From contig AP026136.1 in the NCBI GenBank assembly GCA_030295235.1, positions 496,001-560,000 of the forward strand: a DNA stretch of 64,000 nucleotides, in the 5' to 3' direction. The notes beneath the pieces were generated by a model. That model made no database searches. It was not told the DNA's origin and saw nothing but the letters and a program-made list of their open reading frames with translations. A program made the translations under genes and the position numbers. The stretch comes from Fistulifera solaris (Eukaryota > Bacillariophyta > Bacillariophyceae > Naviculales > Stauroneidaceae). Positions 20,077 through 31,872 of the stretch are shown piece by piece (positions within the stretch are counted from its first letter, which is position 1; each line of letters starts with the position of its first letter).

Positions 20077-23000
20077 TCAATGCAGTGCATTACGAGTGTC
20101 TTCCAACTTTTCATAATATCCCCAGGACTTCGTTCAAGCTCTGCCGCAATTTTGGTTTGCTTATCATGAGGCAAAGAATTGAAAGCTTCACACAATTCAC
20201 CATCAATAACGTGTAGTGCTGGAGCATAGTAAGACCTATACGACTGATGGTCGCGGCCTGTAGGGCGAAGAACCTCAGTTCGCAAGGCCGTCTCAAGTTG
20301 CGTGAAGAATTCGACATCAGCACGGGAAGAGAACGGAACCAAAGCACCGATACGGCCGCATGCGGTGACGTAAATAATTGACTCTGCGCCACCTGCGACC
20401 AGTGAAGAACGAGTCATTGCCGTCACAACCTCCCCGACATAGTACTGGCAAAGAAGTTCTAGCTTCGGCGTTGAATCACTTCTAGACGAATCCCACAGGA
20501 CTCGCTGCCAGGACATGTCGATTGCACCCGCCTCTGCACCTCTCGGCATCCGAAGAATTGATATGTTGCCGAATTTATCGCTAACTGCAACTGTATTGAA
20601 ATCAAGCAGCTCTTGGGACACGATTGGACGGGGACTTGGATCAATTGCCAAGGTAACAAAGCGATTCGCCATTGCATCGTAACGAAAAACTTGTATAGAC
20701 TGCATCATATCACCGACAAAGGCACGGTCGCCAACAGTTTGAATGGTCTTTACGAAAGTTGGGAGCCCACGCTGCTCACACTTTCGCAGCAGCTGCCTCT
20801 TCCCCATTTCAAATAGGCGGAGTGATTTACCAATCCCTGCAAGCAGTCGACCTTGGAAATGAGCCAACGCAAGCACCGGTCCATCCTCTACAGCAGTCCT
20901 GTGCAGCAACTGCAAGCGCCCACCATCGACTACTCGATATAGAACAATGTGGCTTGCAACCTGTTTGAGAGGATTCATAGTCATTCCAGTAACTGTGCCT
21001 ACTGCAAGGAGGGGTTCACCACCTTTCGAATGATAAAGCGAACAGAGGCGCAACAAAGTGCAGCCTCGTTTCGTCCCATTTCGATACAGTCTAGAGTCGA
21101 GCAGTTGGTCGACGGGTCTAAGAGTCGGATACAAGACCCCCATGTTCCCGGCTTCGAAGGCAAGGGGCCACGGACAGGTGTTTTTCGTGCATCATTTTCC
21201 TCTTCATCTTCATCGCCATCACCTTCAGGTAAATCCTTTTTCTCTCCTTCGTCGTCACTATCTTCATCCATATCCATGGCGTCAGCATCGTCACCCTTCG
21301 ATGACAATTTTGCAGTCGGATCAAAGCCCATTGCTTTCTTCTCTTCCAAGCCATACTCGTTGCAGTCACTTTCCACGACAACCAGAACAACCTTTCTCTG
21401 ATCAGTTGTATTACTGACGGACACCAGGGTCATTTGGCGTGGTGTGTATCGTAGGTCGGTTTTATTGGTATTAAAAGCTTCATCATCGCCCCCGCCCATG
21501 CCATCCGTGTTTACTGATAAGATTCGCAGCGTTTTCCCTGCAGTTGCAACTATGCCCTCGGGAATGGCATCAGAGCGAAAGGAGCATCCGTGGTCTAAAG
21601 GAACATACGACAAAGGAGCCATCAGATGCTTTCCCGTCGATTCATCACGTCTGCTAATCCAAGGTCTAGATGACAAAAGGAGCGTGGACTTTTGACCATT
21701 AAGTTCAATACGTGAGACGGAAACAGGAATCGCTCCAAGAAAGCGGCGTGAAGGGCTTGCTTCAACGGATCCGGTGACTGGATCTAGGAAGACTCGAAGT
21801 GAGCTTCCGTCGTCTAAACCAATATTTAATGTCAAATCATCCTGTCCGTTTGGTTTGCCTTCCATATCTACCCCCTTGATGCTTTGAATAACGACGGAAT
21901 GCGGCCTGGATTTCAGAGCCAAGCTACTTTTTTGAGTCAACAATTGCCCCGGTTCCAAGCTTACAATACGAACCGTTTGATCACGACACCCTATTGCCGC
22001 GAACAAACTTCGACTCTTTCCACTATCAATAATTCCAATATCCAGGCAGCAAACATCAGTTCCCATATCCTTCGTGGAGCTTTCCGTGAGGTTAGCGCTA
22101 ATAGCGTCGAGTTCAAAGTAGATGATTTCTCCACCGGCCAAGGCAATGAGAACCTGGCTGGTATTGGCACTGGCGAACTCAATTCGCTTCAATCCTGGGC
22201 AATGCCATTGCCGAGCTTGGCCTTTCTGAATGTGACGAACTCCGGCTGGATGAACTTGACAGACAGACCCATCTTGACCTAGTGCAGAGCAAGCTAAAGT
22301 CGGGGCGGTAATCAAAAGCCAGACTCCTTACCCACCTCTTCGACCGATTCACCCACACTCAAAACAGAGTGGCGTCAGCGAAGCTGACTACAATATACTG
22401 ATCCTTCTCCCCGGAAGCGTCTGCTACTGTAAAAATTCCACCTGGTACTCCGGGAAGGTCACTCACCGCCAATTCGGTAACAGCAGCACCGTGTCTCATG
22501 GTTCGAATGGTGCTATGAGGACCACGGCCTGTCAAGGTGTAAATCTGGGGACTAACTTCGTTCCCGGCCAGCTCGCCCACCAAGATATTGTTGGTGGGCG
22601 CTGCATTATCTAATGACCAAATCTTACGCAGATTCTGCAGTCGAGTGACCGGAGCGAATGTCTTGGCCAAAGACACGGCCTTGGCAGTGGTCAGATCCGT
22701 TTCCTCCACGGATGTGTTCGACGGCGCATCGGGCAAATCAATTCGCTCGAATTGGTACAGTGCATGGTCCCCGAATTCAGCCGCAACAAATAGCAGTCCC
22801 AATTTACTGACATTCAATGTATTGGCTGTGGGTAATGTATCGAGAAAGGAAACTTCCAAGCCACAAACTGCGGACTTGTCCTCGTTGAGCGCAATCGAAA
22901 CCTTGTACACATCACCCAGTTCCGACTGTGCCAAGGCAAAGAATTTGGCCTTTTTCTGACGGTGTACCGTCAATGTCGTAATCAATATACCCTTGGAGGT

Positions 23001-23850
23001 ATGCATTTCCCGGCGAGGAATGGGACACACGATCTGATTCTTTTCGTGCACATAGTACAACCAATCCTCCGCACCCATCAAGACTCCGCCGGGTCCGTCG
23101 GCTCCGCCCGGCAACGCCGCCAGAGAACAGGCAGTTAGGGCCACCGGAGTCGCCCACCGCCGACTGACGTGATTCAATCCCAAATCGAGTTCATAATACG
23201 CCAATTGCAGTTCCGGTTCGATGTTGTTTTGTTCCGTTTCTTCCGGATACTGCCATTCCAAAGTCGCAAAAATCGGATTGTCGTAGCCATTGTCGAGTCC
23301 CACGGTGGCCAAAATCAAGTTGCGCGTCCGATGTGCTTCGAGGGGACTCGAGAGGGTGGTCTTCCCGTCCGCATTGCGGTTCAACACGTACACCAATTGG
23401 CGTTTCTCGACGGCCGATACCATGACCGCGCGTCCTTTCGGATCGGCCGCGAGATACTGACCGGGCGTCGCCCGACGACAACCAGTTTTACCGAATGTGA
23501 CATTGTGAAGAATTTGGAAGGGTTGGAATTGCAGAATTGACAAGGCACCGCTGTCGGATGTGATCACCAAGACATCGTGGGAGGTTCCGGGAAAACGGAC
23601 GGCCACGCCGTGACGCAAAATCGATCGCGTTTCGACACGCGTCAATAGATGGCATTTTTCGTCCGACAATTTGTACAATTCAATGACACCACTGGTTTTC
23701 AGGAGAGCCAATTCGTGGGGTCCGGTGAATTCCCCCCAAAACGGATTGTACAATGGCGGTCGATGGTTGTAAACGAAGATCGAGCAGTTTCATGGCCACC
23801 GCATGGACCGGCTGTGCCTCGATCTCGTCTACGACGGCATTGGGGGGCAT
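20077..23850 (-). CDS. SF3B3: Splicing factor 3B subunit 3 (SF3b130/Rse1)
   Basis: Triple beta-propeller scaffold of the U2 snRNP SF3b complex, paralogous to DDB1 and CPSF160. From ATG 23850 (MPPNAVVDEIEAQPVHAVAM) the protein has VITSDSGALSILQF, FGKTGCRRATPGQYLAADPK, GRAVMVSAVEKRQLVYVLNR, AYYELDLGLNHVSRRW and GPGGVLMGAEDWLYYV. Further on are PTLACSALGQDGSVCQVHPA, LIALAGGEIIYFELD, FQGRLLAGIGKSLRLFEMGK, QLLRKCEQRGLP, VSDKFGNISILRMP and KLEDTRNALH at the end. An acidic insertion (DMDEDSDDEGEKKD) precedes the third propeller. No intron found. About five single-base frame slips (G6 near 23745, two T4 runs near 22320-22365, one near 21030, A4 near 20110) are needed. Their sum keeps 3,774 nt, a multiple of three (about 1,257 residues; human 1,217). 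These are read as assembly indels. Confidence 0.94.
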
Positions 23851-24316
23851 GTTACTGTTTAATTGTGATGTGATGTGATGTGATGTGATTTGATTCTAAG
23901 TACAAACAAAGTGAAAAGCCGTTGTTGTTTGAAAATAAATAATGATCGAATCGACAAACACCACCACGCTACAACGGTACTTGTACCGGTACTGTACGTA
24001 ACGTAGACCGCAGGCATCTCGCAATCTCGTCGTCTCGTCCGCGGTTTGCTCTTTTACGATGCAACGGAGCGGAGGGCGGACGAACAAAGCTCCGAACTGT
24101 TAGGCAGGAGCTTCCACCGATACGACATCCCGGATTCCCGAGACAATAATGCTAAAACCGGACAGCTCGTCGACGATCAGAGCGACAAGTACACGTACTT
24201 CTATTGCTCGCCATCTGCCTTTCTTCTATTTTCTACTACTAGGTACAAAAAACTATAATATCTCAAAAGGTCAAAAAAAAACATAATATAATGACTGTTG
24301 TTTCTTTCTTGTTTGT
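23851..24316. other. Intergenic with TGATG microsatellite
   Basis: 466 bp between SF3B3 (start 23850) and the TRAPPC13 3' end. A (TGATG)n microsatellite of about five units lies at 23864-23889 in the SF3B3 leader. An ACGGTACTTGTACCGGTACTG palindromic stretch lies near 23974-23994. No gene supported. Confidence 0.55.
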
Positions 24317-25609
24317 TTATTCCACCATGACCTGAAACAATGCCGGTTGAAACCATTCTTGTCCCGAGATCAAGTCCACGACCACACAACCATCGACGGT
24401 CAGTAATCCGGTATCCCGCGCCAACAAACGACCCGTTACCACCGTAGAACCACCCCGGGGGCGAGTTCTCCCAGCGACTGAAAATGACGACCACAGGCTA
24501 ACGAACTGCGCAATTGCCACTGGACAGACAGGGATTGTTCGGCGTGATTGACGACGAGGAATTGCACTTTTGTGGGACGTTGAGAATGAGTTTGGGGGGA
24601 GGATCAATAGGTTCGACAGTTACCGGGAATCGATGCAATAGTTCTTGACGGTCCGGTCTGGAAGATATAGTCGCTGCGGCAGCCGCCAAGTCCACGGAAA
24701 GTCCGGAGCGATTCACCATTGATGTATCGACTGGAGGGCAAATCGCCGGGGAAGACGAACATTCGCCGGTTTCTCCCATGGCTTTTCTCCACCGAAATAC
24801 CGCCTTGCCAATGACATCATCCGCGGATATTCCCCGAAGAATGGCTTCGGGCGTTACCGCTTCGACACGAAATAAATACCGAAGGCACGATCCTTTGTTC
24901 AGTATGGTACACTGATCGAACAAGGAAAGTGCTGTTATGCTCTCATTTCTGCGGGAGGGGTGTATTCTCAAGGCCTCCAAACCATCCGAGGGCACAAAGG
25001 ATGCTTCACTAATGACCAAAGGTGTTTCGCTCGCCGTCTTGTTTTCCGACGACGACGACAAATTGTACTCGACATCAATCGTCACGAAACAGCAACTATC
25101 GCCACAGCGAAATATAGATTGCCGTATTTCGAGAGGAGCTATTACCTGGAATCGGTAAAATTTCCGGAACGTTTTGGATCCACCATCGGCGGTCATGTAA
25201 GCTACTTCAACTCGCAGAATATGCTGACCTTGTTCCTCAATCAAATGCGACACAATGGCATCTTTGCCCGAAAGCGGCTCAATGTCGATGCCCCCGTAAC
25301 ACTTTCTAACCGCGAAGGCAGCTGCCATCGTTGACTGGGCGTTTGTAATTGTGCCGAAACCCGCAAGCGACGAATCGGCCAATTGGAAGACGTATTGAGA
25401 ATACCCAAATACGCCGTAAAGCACTCTCCGACATAGACGGCCAGAGAATCTGGCAAGCAGAGTGATCTCTCGAGTACTGAATATCCTTCTTCTAAAGTCC
25501 CGGCGACTGACTGGTGTAATTCCGGCGACTGCAGCCTCATCACACGAAGGGTCGGTACGGCGGTGGTCTCCTGGTCGAGAGTAGATGATGAAGTAATGAC
25601 CTCGGTCAT
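24317..25609 (-). CDS. TRAPPC13: TRAPP complex subunit 13
   Basis: Subunit of metazoan/plant TRAPP complexes that act as Rab exchange factors in ER-Golgi and endosomal traffic and in autophagy. ATG 25609 (MTEVITSSSTLDQ). The DUF974 architecture is clear: YSVLERSLCLPDSLAVYVGE, CFTAYLGILNTSSNWPIRRL and VSAQLQTPSQRWQLP; then IEPLSGKDAIVSHLIEEQGQ, HILRVEVAYMTADGG, KTFRKFYRFQVIAPLEIR; later AILRGISADDVIGKAVFRWR. The C-terminal Ig-like domain ends GLLTVDGCVVVDLISGQEWF before TAA at 24317. Frame slips lie near 25290 (after QRWQLP) and twice between 24460 and 24560. The N-terminal and central parts are unambiguous; the last 60 residues depend on the frame chosen. Confidence 0.85.
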
Positions 25610-25973
25610 ATTATTCGCTTTGAGTAATTAGTGCAATAATGTAGACTCTGTATCGTTAACTCTATTTTGATTTTTGGTGAAAAGAAATAATAGGATAAAG
25701 GAATAAATTGTAAGTATTGCAGATCATCCAGCTTGTCACTGCAAAGCAATACAAGTACCTGGTACCTGGTACTGGTATCGTTGTGTTCGATGTTCGCGAT
25801 GTTTGATCTTCCCCCTCCCACTCCCACTACCAGTTACCTGATACCGGTACCGGTACCGCTGTGCCCTTTTTTTTTACGTTTTGGTTTACAAATTTTTCGT
25901 AACCCCTTGCATTTCCGTTGGAAAACAGATCCGCGACCCGTTGTCCGTTATCTGTCCGGTGTCCGAAGGCCAG
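25610..25973. other. Intergenic with dense GGTACC/ACCGGTACC palindromes
   Basis: 364 bp upstream of TRAPPC13. Overlapping GGTACC, ACCGGT and GATACC units occur at about 25752-25781 and 25831-25862, the densest such cluster in the window. Reading frames across it are compositional. Confidence 0.5.
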
Positions 25974-26237
25974 ATGGACTATGACGCACTGGCACAAAAA
26001 GAACTCTACCAGCTACGGTTAAAGAAAACCGCAGACCAACGCTTGACAGCCGTGCGGGGCGATTTGGAGGCGTTAGTTAACCGTTACTCGTTTTCCTCGC
26101 TCACTTCTTATTGCAGAGTCCAAGGAGCGGATGGCTTTGCCAGGATCGGCCTTACTTGCGCGCTGCGATGTTGGTACCTTATAGAAGTAATTCGTCTACC
26201 AATGCTATTTAGAAAGAGCATGCGGCAAGTTCCCTAA
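25974..26237 (+). CDS. Small hypothetical protein, doubtful
   Basis: An 87-codon frame from ATG 25974 (MDYDALAQKELYQLRLKKTA). The first 34 residues look like a genuine helical coding segment. The rest spans a possible 45-bp in-frame intron (ending CTTATTGCAG near 26118) and then drifts into less protein-like sequence. The true gene may be two small exons with a different C-terminus. No family recognised. Confidence 0.3.
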   Translation: MDYDALAQKELYQLRLKKTADQRLTAVRGDLEALVNRYSFSSLTSYCRVQGADGFARIGLTCALRCWYLIEVIRLPMLFRKSMRQVP

Positions 26238-26694
26238 GTATTCTTATGGCGGCGAGGAGGGTCGAGCTGTTACTTAGGTGGTCCGTCGGTACACAGATAG
26301 CGGTTGATGGAAAATCACAACTTTGCTCTCTCGTGGGCGAGAAGGGAAAAGGAGCGAGCACTTGGCCACCATTGTTATCTTTGGGATTTCGTCACAAGAT
26401 TATTTTATTTTCTCTTTTGTGAGTGAGGTAAGAACAACAACAAGTTTGAAGCAAAGCTAAAAGATTCCAATGAAGTCAATTCATTGGATCGTTTCATTGA
26501 GGATATCTTTCCTATAGTTTTCGCGGCGATGGTTCGACTGTCAGCGATACACCGCTTTGTCTTGCAAAGAGTTACGATATTTCTAGATATATATACATAC
26601 TTCGACGTCACTTGTTGGACCCTTCTTCACGTCTGTGCTGATTCTAACCTTTCTTTTTTTTCTTTCTTATTCATCTCGCAGGTCAAATTAGAAT
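26238..26694. other. Intergenic and probable intron-containing 5' leader
   Basis: 457 bp upstream of the Lsi2-like gene. A GAGGTAAGA donor near 26428 and a long pyrimidine tract with TCTCGCAG ending at 26681, 13 bp before the ATG, suggest a 5'-leader intron of about 250 bp. No ORF supported. Confidence 0.45.
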
Positions 26695-28563
26695 ATGATC
26701 TCCGATATTGCCAAGCCCTCCAGGGCGAAAAAGGTCTCGTCCCTACGAAAATGGGGACCGGCGATGCTCGCCATTGGTTTGGTGATTGCTCTTAACACGG
26801 TCTTGTTCAGCGGTGGAGTCCCGGAGCTTTCGGAGCGTGCTCAACGCAAACTTGCTCTCTCCCAAGAACGAACTGCCGCGGTCGAGAGTATGGAAGCTAC
26901 CTCGTTCGATGTCCGCAGTGGATTTGGATCTCGAAATCTAAGTGAGGAGGAAGGAGGTGTTATGGAGTACACTCGTCGTCGTCATCGCTATCTTGGCGAT
27001 TACGTCCACATTGACAAATCTGGATTTTTCTCGAGCTTTGGAAAATGGTCGACGTCTCTTATCTACTTTGCGTTTTGGGTCTTTCTTATGTTCCCCAACT
27101 GGTTCCTTCCCATCGGACGACCTGGTATCGCCTTAGGCGGAGGTCTCATGATGGTTGTTTGGCGATACATCCTTCTCAGAATTGGACATGGACCGGCTTT
27201 CGATGCAGAACGTGTCATCATTATGGAGCCCCTCTTTCTCCTTTTCGGACTTATGCTTACCACTATCTACATTGAAAAGATGGAGCGTGGAGGACTTTTC
27301 GATAAGTTACGCGACTCACTGGACGATCCTGTGAATTGGAAGCGTTCAGCAAAGATCATGGCTATGTCAACGATTGGTTCGGCCGCCGTCATGAACGACT
27401 CCGTTGTCCTTATCTTTTCTGGTGTTGTTGTGGATTTGTGCGTGCGCCACAAGGTCGCCAACTCGCTTCCGTACCTCTTGTCCTTGGCAACGACCGCCAA
27501 CATCGGCTCCGCTTTGACTCTCACTGGTAACCCGCAGAACATCTTGATCGTTTCCCTTGCCTACGATGACATTGGATGGATCGAGTTTGCTAGCAACATG
27601 GCTATCCCTGTGCTGGCTGCTTCTCTCATCAACGCCTTTATGATGTTCGTGTACTACGGATCCGAGTTGTTCCCCGGTTCATCTGGTTTCTTCGAGAACT
27701 TCGGCATCATGTTTTTCGGAAATCGCACTCCCGAAATGCTCGCCCAGGAGCACGCCTTTTACGCTCGTCAGGCCGCGGCACAAGAAGAGAAAGTTGGAGA
27801 ATCGAGCAGCTGGACGGTTTGGTCTCGGATTCAGCTCATCATCGTCATCGTCTTCTTGTTCTTCTTCGCTGCTGGATACGATGTCTGCGTCGTCTCGATT
27901 ACCGCCGGAGCCGTTCTGATGGTAATTTCGGCATACAAGAGACAGCACTACGATCCCAGACCCATCAATGCTCAATACGATGAAGACGGAAACCCTCTTC
28001 CTCCTAAGAAGACCTACGATATGGATGGAAATGAAATCGAGCCCGAAGAAGAGGAGCTCGTCACTGAGTCAGAAACAACCCTTACGGAAGTCGATTACGG
28101 TCTTCTCATGCTTTTCATCGGGCAGTTCCTTCTTATCGGCTCGTTCGATGATACCGGTGTTCCCCAAGCATTCTTTAACTTCACCATGGGAGGATGTGCG
28201 GCCCAAATGGCGGAAGGCCTATGTGTATACTGGTTTGTCATGATCGTCACAGTACTGTCCAATATCGCCTCCAACGTCCCAGTCTGCCAGATGCTTGCTG
28301 CTACCTTCCCATACGCGACTCCTTACGAATGGATGCAAGTTTCATTCTCGGCCACCATTGCTGGTAACTTGACCATGCTTGGATCAGCCGCCAATATGAT
28401 TGTTGCATTCCAAGCTGCCAAGGTTGGCGATCGCACATTCACCTCCGAACGTCATGCTCCATTCGGCATCCCCAGTACGCTCCTTTGCCTGTACGCCGGA
28501 ACCTTTTGTTGGCCACATTCCACACTGCCAAGGAGTGCTCTGAACGACTAAATCAATGCTAAT
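26695..28563 (+). CDS. Lsi2-like transporter, ArsB/NhaD ion-transporter superfamily
   Basis: A membrane protein of about 620 residues with 11-12 predicted spans. An early hydrophobic anchor is followed by paired half-site motifs typical of the ArsB/NhaD/CitM superfamily: NIGSALTLTGNPQNILIVS in the first half and AGNLTMLGSAANMIVAFQA in the second. VMNDSVVLIFSGVVVDL and SNIASNVPVCQMLAATFPY also fit. The C-terminal RHAPFGIPSTLL block resembles plant Lsi2 silicon-efflux transporters, so silicic acid (or arsenite/Na+) efflux is the best guess. A hydrophilic acidic loop (DGNEIEPEEEELVTESET) splits the two halves. A T4 run near 28505 is probably one T short; restoring it replaces the tail with a helical LLATFHTAKECSERLNQC ending at TAA 28561-28563. 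Otherwise the stop is at 28551. Family certain, substrate inferred. Confidence 0.85.
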
Positions 28564-29461
28564 CTGTGACCACGTTCTTCGGTTAAAGTCGATATATATA
28601 TAATATTTACTGTTTACAACAAGTTTTGATTTCTTTTAGATGGACAAAGAAAGAGGCTTGTTTGACTTCCTGATCATCTGCTTAGGCTAAGGTGGCTCGA
28701 TACTTTGTAGTCTCTTGACTCTTTATAGAAATACGGAGTAAGTGGCATCAGTCCCGAATTCGACGATAAAATTGATGATGTCGTAGTCGACATTTCGGAT
28801 TTTTATTTGAATGATACGTTGTATACCGGTGCAAATGTCAATACCGTTTTACAGCGATCGCTGAACGTGGAATTTCGCAATGACCGTGGTTGTAGGTCGT
28901 GTTTCTCTTTTCTTGGTATTCGCATACGTAGTACATTCAATTTTATACTCGTATCCCTATCATGTGTCACACATAAAGAGAGTCTTAGTTTAGTTTAGAG
29001 CTGAGGAATTTTCGCAGGGCTGACATGCGTGATTTTGTCAACAATTTAGGGATTTCGCTACTATCTACATCTAAGTATCGTTAGCAAATTTATCGAACGG
29101 TGTTCTAATTTAACGGCACCACGATAATTGTCTATGTAAAAATGGTGATCGGCGCTCGCCACCTTTTCCCTTTGCTCGAGTTGGAAACGAACGGAACGAA
29201 AACCAAGGGTTTTCTCTGGCTCTCACAGTCCCTTCCGAGTCATCGTGTCTTGTCCATGGTGACGGTCTATTTCCACGTTTTATTCATCGTTTTTCGCGTT
29301 TAGTTTCGTAAATCGAGTAAAGGCAGAAGTCGGTTGAGAGTGTCTTGTAACGTCGAGAGGGTGCGAGTCGATCTATCTTCATTGCTTTTTGAAAGTTTGA
29401 AGGTATCCCTACAAATCTCCAATTTCAACCATCGGTGTTTCTCCTAAAAACTCAGGTCATA
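28564..29461. other. Intergenic and LCB2 leader
   Basis: 898 bp. A 63-codon frame at 28807-28998 is not convincing. A TCCTAAAAACTCAG acceptor ending at 29455, six bases before the LCB2 ATG, suggests a 5'-leader intron with its donor further upstream. No RNA gene or repeat seen. Confidence 0.5.
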
Positions 29462-31359
29462 ATGAATATCAACATGAGATCACGAATGACGCGTATTCTC
29501 CGTGGCAAGTCTCGTTTCCGCAAACCCGATCCTGAAGATGATCTTACCGTCGAAACAGACATGCTTGAAGCTGAAGTCTCGTCTACCAGCTCCGGAACAG
29601 GGAGCCAGTTTGACGATGATGCCACCGCTTACGGCTCATCCGGAGATCCGTATGCGGATGTCCGTGATCGTATGGAAACTCTAGCCGCTCGTGATAAGGC
29701 TCAATTCGCCCTGCGCTCGAGCGACAGTGAGCATTTGCACACCGAACCACAAATTCCTCTCTTTATTGCGTATACGGTTTACATGTCTTATGCTGTTCTG
29801 ATCATTATTGGTCATATACGGGATTTTCTGGCGTTGGTGTTCAAGAACGGTCGCTACATTCGCAAGGAAACGGGATTTCCGAGTGATGATCGTGATTCTT
29901 TCGCACCTCTGTTGAAAAGCTGGGAGCATTTTTACACAAGGCGCTTGTACACGCGTGTGCAAGATTGCTTCAACCGGCCCATTGCCTCCAATCCTGGAGC
30001 TCACATTGATGTCGTCGAGCGTTGCAGTTACGATCAACAGAAATCGATGAAGGTTTTGGGATCGCTTGATAACTTAGACAACGATGCGCAGCGTCAGGAG
30101 TACAGACAAGGAGAATACTTTGTAGAATCGGAGAACGGATCTGCCGTCCGCAGATGCGTGAACTTAGGCAGTTACAACTACCTTGGATTTGCTGATGATT
30201 GGCAGGTCAGTTGCGCGAAAGAGGTAAAGGCGTCTCTCGATGATCTCGCCGTCTCTACTTCTTCTTGTCGCAACGAATACGGAACCAGCAGCATCCACCG
30301 ACAGGTAGAGAAGACTGTTGCCAGATTTCTTGGCAAAGAAGATGCGCTCGTTTTGAACATGGGATTCAATACCAACGCAACCACTATCCCTGCTTTAGTA
30401 GGACGGGGCGACTTGATCATTAGTGACGAGCTGAATCACACTAGTATTGTCAATGGGGCTCGTGCTTCCGGTGCCGCTATTCGTATCTTCCGACACAACG
30501 ATACCAGCAACCTAGAAGTGATCTTACGCGATGCTATCATCAAGGGCCGCCCGCGAACACGTCGACCTTGGAACAAAATTTTAGTTGTTGTGGAAGGTAT
30601 CTACTCAATGGAGGGAGAGTATTGCGACCTGCGAAATGTTGTTCGGGTATGCAAAAGTATGGTGCTTATGTCTATCTCGATGAAGCTCATTCAATCGGTG
30701 CCATGGGGCCCACCGGTAGAGGTTGCGCTGAGTACACTGGTGTTGACACGGCAGATATTGATATCATGATGGGCACCTTTACTAAGAGCTTCGGTGGTAT
30801 GGGCGGATACATTGCAGCTTCAAAAGAGACGATTGCTTTCCTTCGTCAGCGATGTGCTGGAAGCGTGTACCACAACTCGCTGAGTCCGGTTGTCTGTCAG
30901 CAAGTGCTGACTTCGTTCAAGGTAAGTGATCGATAAATTTTACTTTGAACTTGCTACTGGAAATACCCTTGTCTAACCGCCGATTATCTTCAGGTCATCA
31001 TGGGTGAAGACGGAACAACCATCGGAAAGCAAAAGCTTCAGGCTTTGCGAGATAACTCAAATTACTGCCGTATGCGTCTCCAAGAAATGGGTTTGCAAGT
31101 GCTCGGCCATTACGATTCGCCCATCATGCCGGTCATGCTGTACAACCCATGCAAGATCTCTGCCTTTTCCAGAGAATGCTTGAAGCGTGGAGTGGCAGTT
31201 GTAGTGGTTGGATTCCCAGCGGTGCCGATCCTGATGTCAAGGGCGCGTTTCTGTATCTCTGCAGGCCACACCCGTGAAGATCTTGACAGAGCACTCAAGG
31301 AAATTGACGAGATCGCGGATATCTGCAATTTAAGATATGCTCGATCTATGTTCGGCTAA
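29462..31359 (+). CDS. LCB2: Serine palmitoyltransferase subunit 2
   Basis: Catalytic PLP subunit of serine palmitoyltransferase at the ER, condensing serine and palmitoyl-CoA to 3-ketosphinganine, the first step of sphingolipid synthesis. ATG 29462. The N-terminus is disordered and acidic; one membrane segment follows (PLFIAYTVYMSYAVLIIIGH). Then come CVNLGSYNYLGFADD, SSCRNEYGTSSIHRQVEKTV, SDELNHTSIVNGARASGA, YVYLDEAHSIGAMGPTGRG, and MGTFTKSFGGMGGYIAAS with the PLP-binding Lys. VVVVGFPAVPILMSRARFCI and AGHTREDLDRALKEIDEIAD follow. One intron, 30922-30993 (72 bp, GTAAGT...CTTCAG). One frame slip in A4 near 30655: one extra A restores CKKYGAYVYLDEAHS and gives 609 codons exactly. The best match is LCB2 rather than LCB1, because the PLP Lys is present. 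Confidence 0.94.
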
Positions 31360-31872
31360 TCTACACAGTCGATATTTAACTGCTTCTGCAACCGAGAAAC
31401 AGTTGTTGAGAAGGGTGACAGGCTATTTGTTAATTGTGAAACTGTGATCTAAATAGAAGTATTCATACGCCATCGCCGCGCGGATCTTGCACGAATGAAC
31501 CCGCTTGAAGCATCGGCACTTGGTACATAACACACAACGAGGTTTAAATCGCTCTATATGACAAATTTTTACCCTGTAGTCAAACTCTTCGTCTTATCGT
31601 TGCATCCGGTTTTGGAACGGAGGTCGGTCTCTCTATAGTTCTCATCGATAACTTGTCGATCTGCCGATGGCAAGACGAAGCTGCATCATCCTCCAAAAGA
31701 ATTCGGACTGTAGCTCTTGGTGTACAGATCTTTCCATGACCTCAACCAAAATTTGGATCGAAGAATTTTGAGCCAGCGAGCTATTGACAACTATTGTTCC
31801 GTGTAAGACCTCTACTGATCAGAACGCCAAAGAGAGTGGCTTCTTGTTCCTAACGCACTAATTAAAGAGAAA
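31360..31872. other. Intergenic
   Basis: 513 bp between LCB2 and the BSD-domain gene, both on the plus strand. No frame, RNA gene or repeat could be supported. Confidence 0.55.

Noticed and set aside
15637-23850. MSH6 and SF3B3 as pseudogenes
   Set aside because: The frame changes are single-base, often in homopolymers, with strong conservation on both sides and intact active sites; both genes are expected to be single copy and needed, so assembly indels are more likely.
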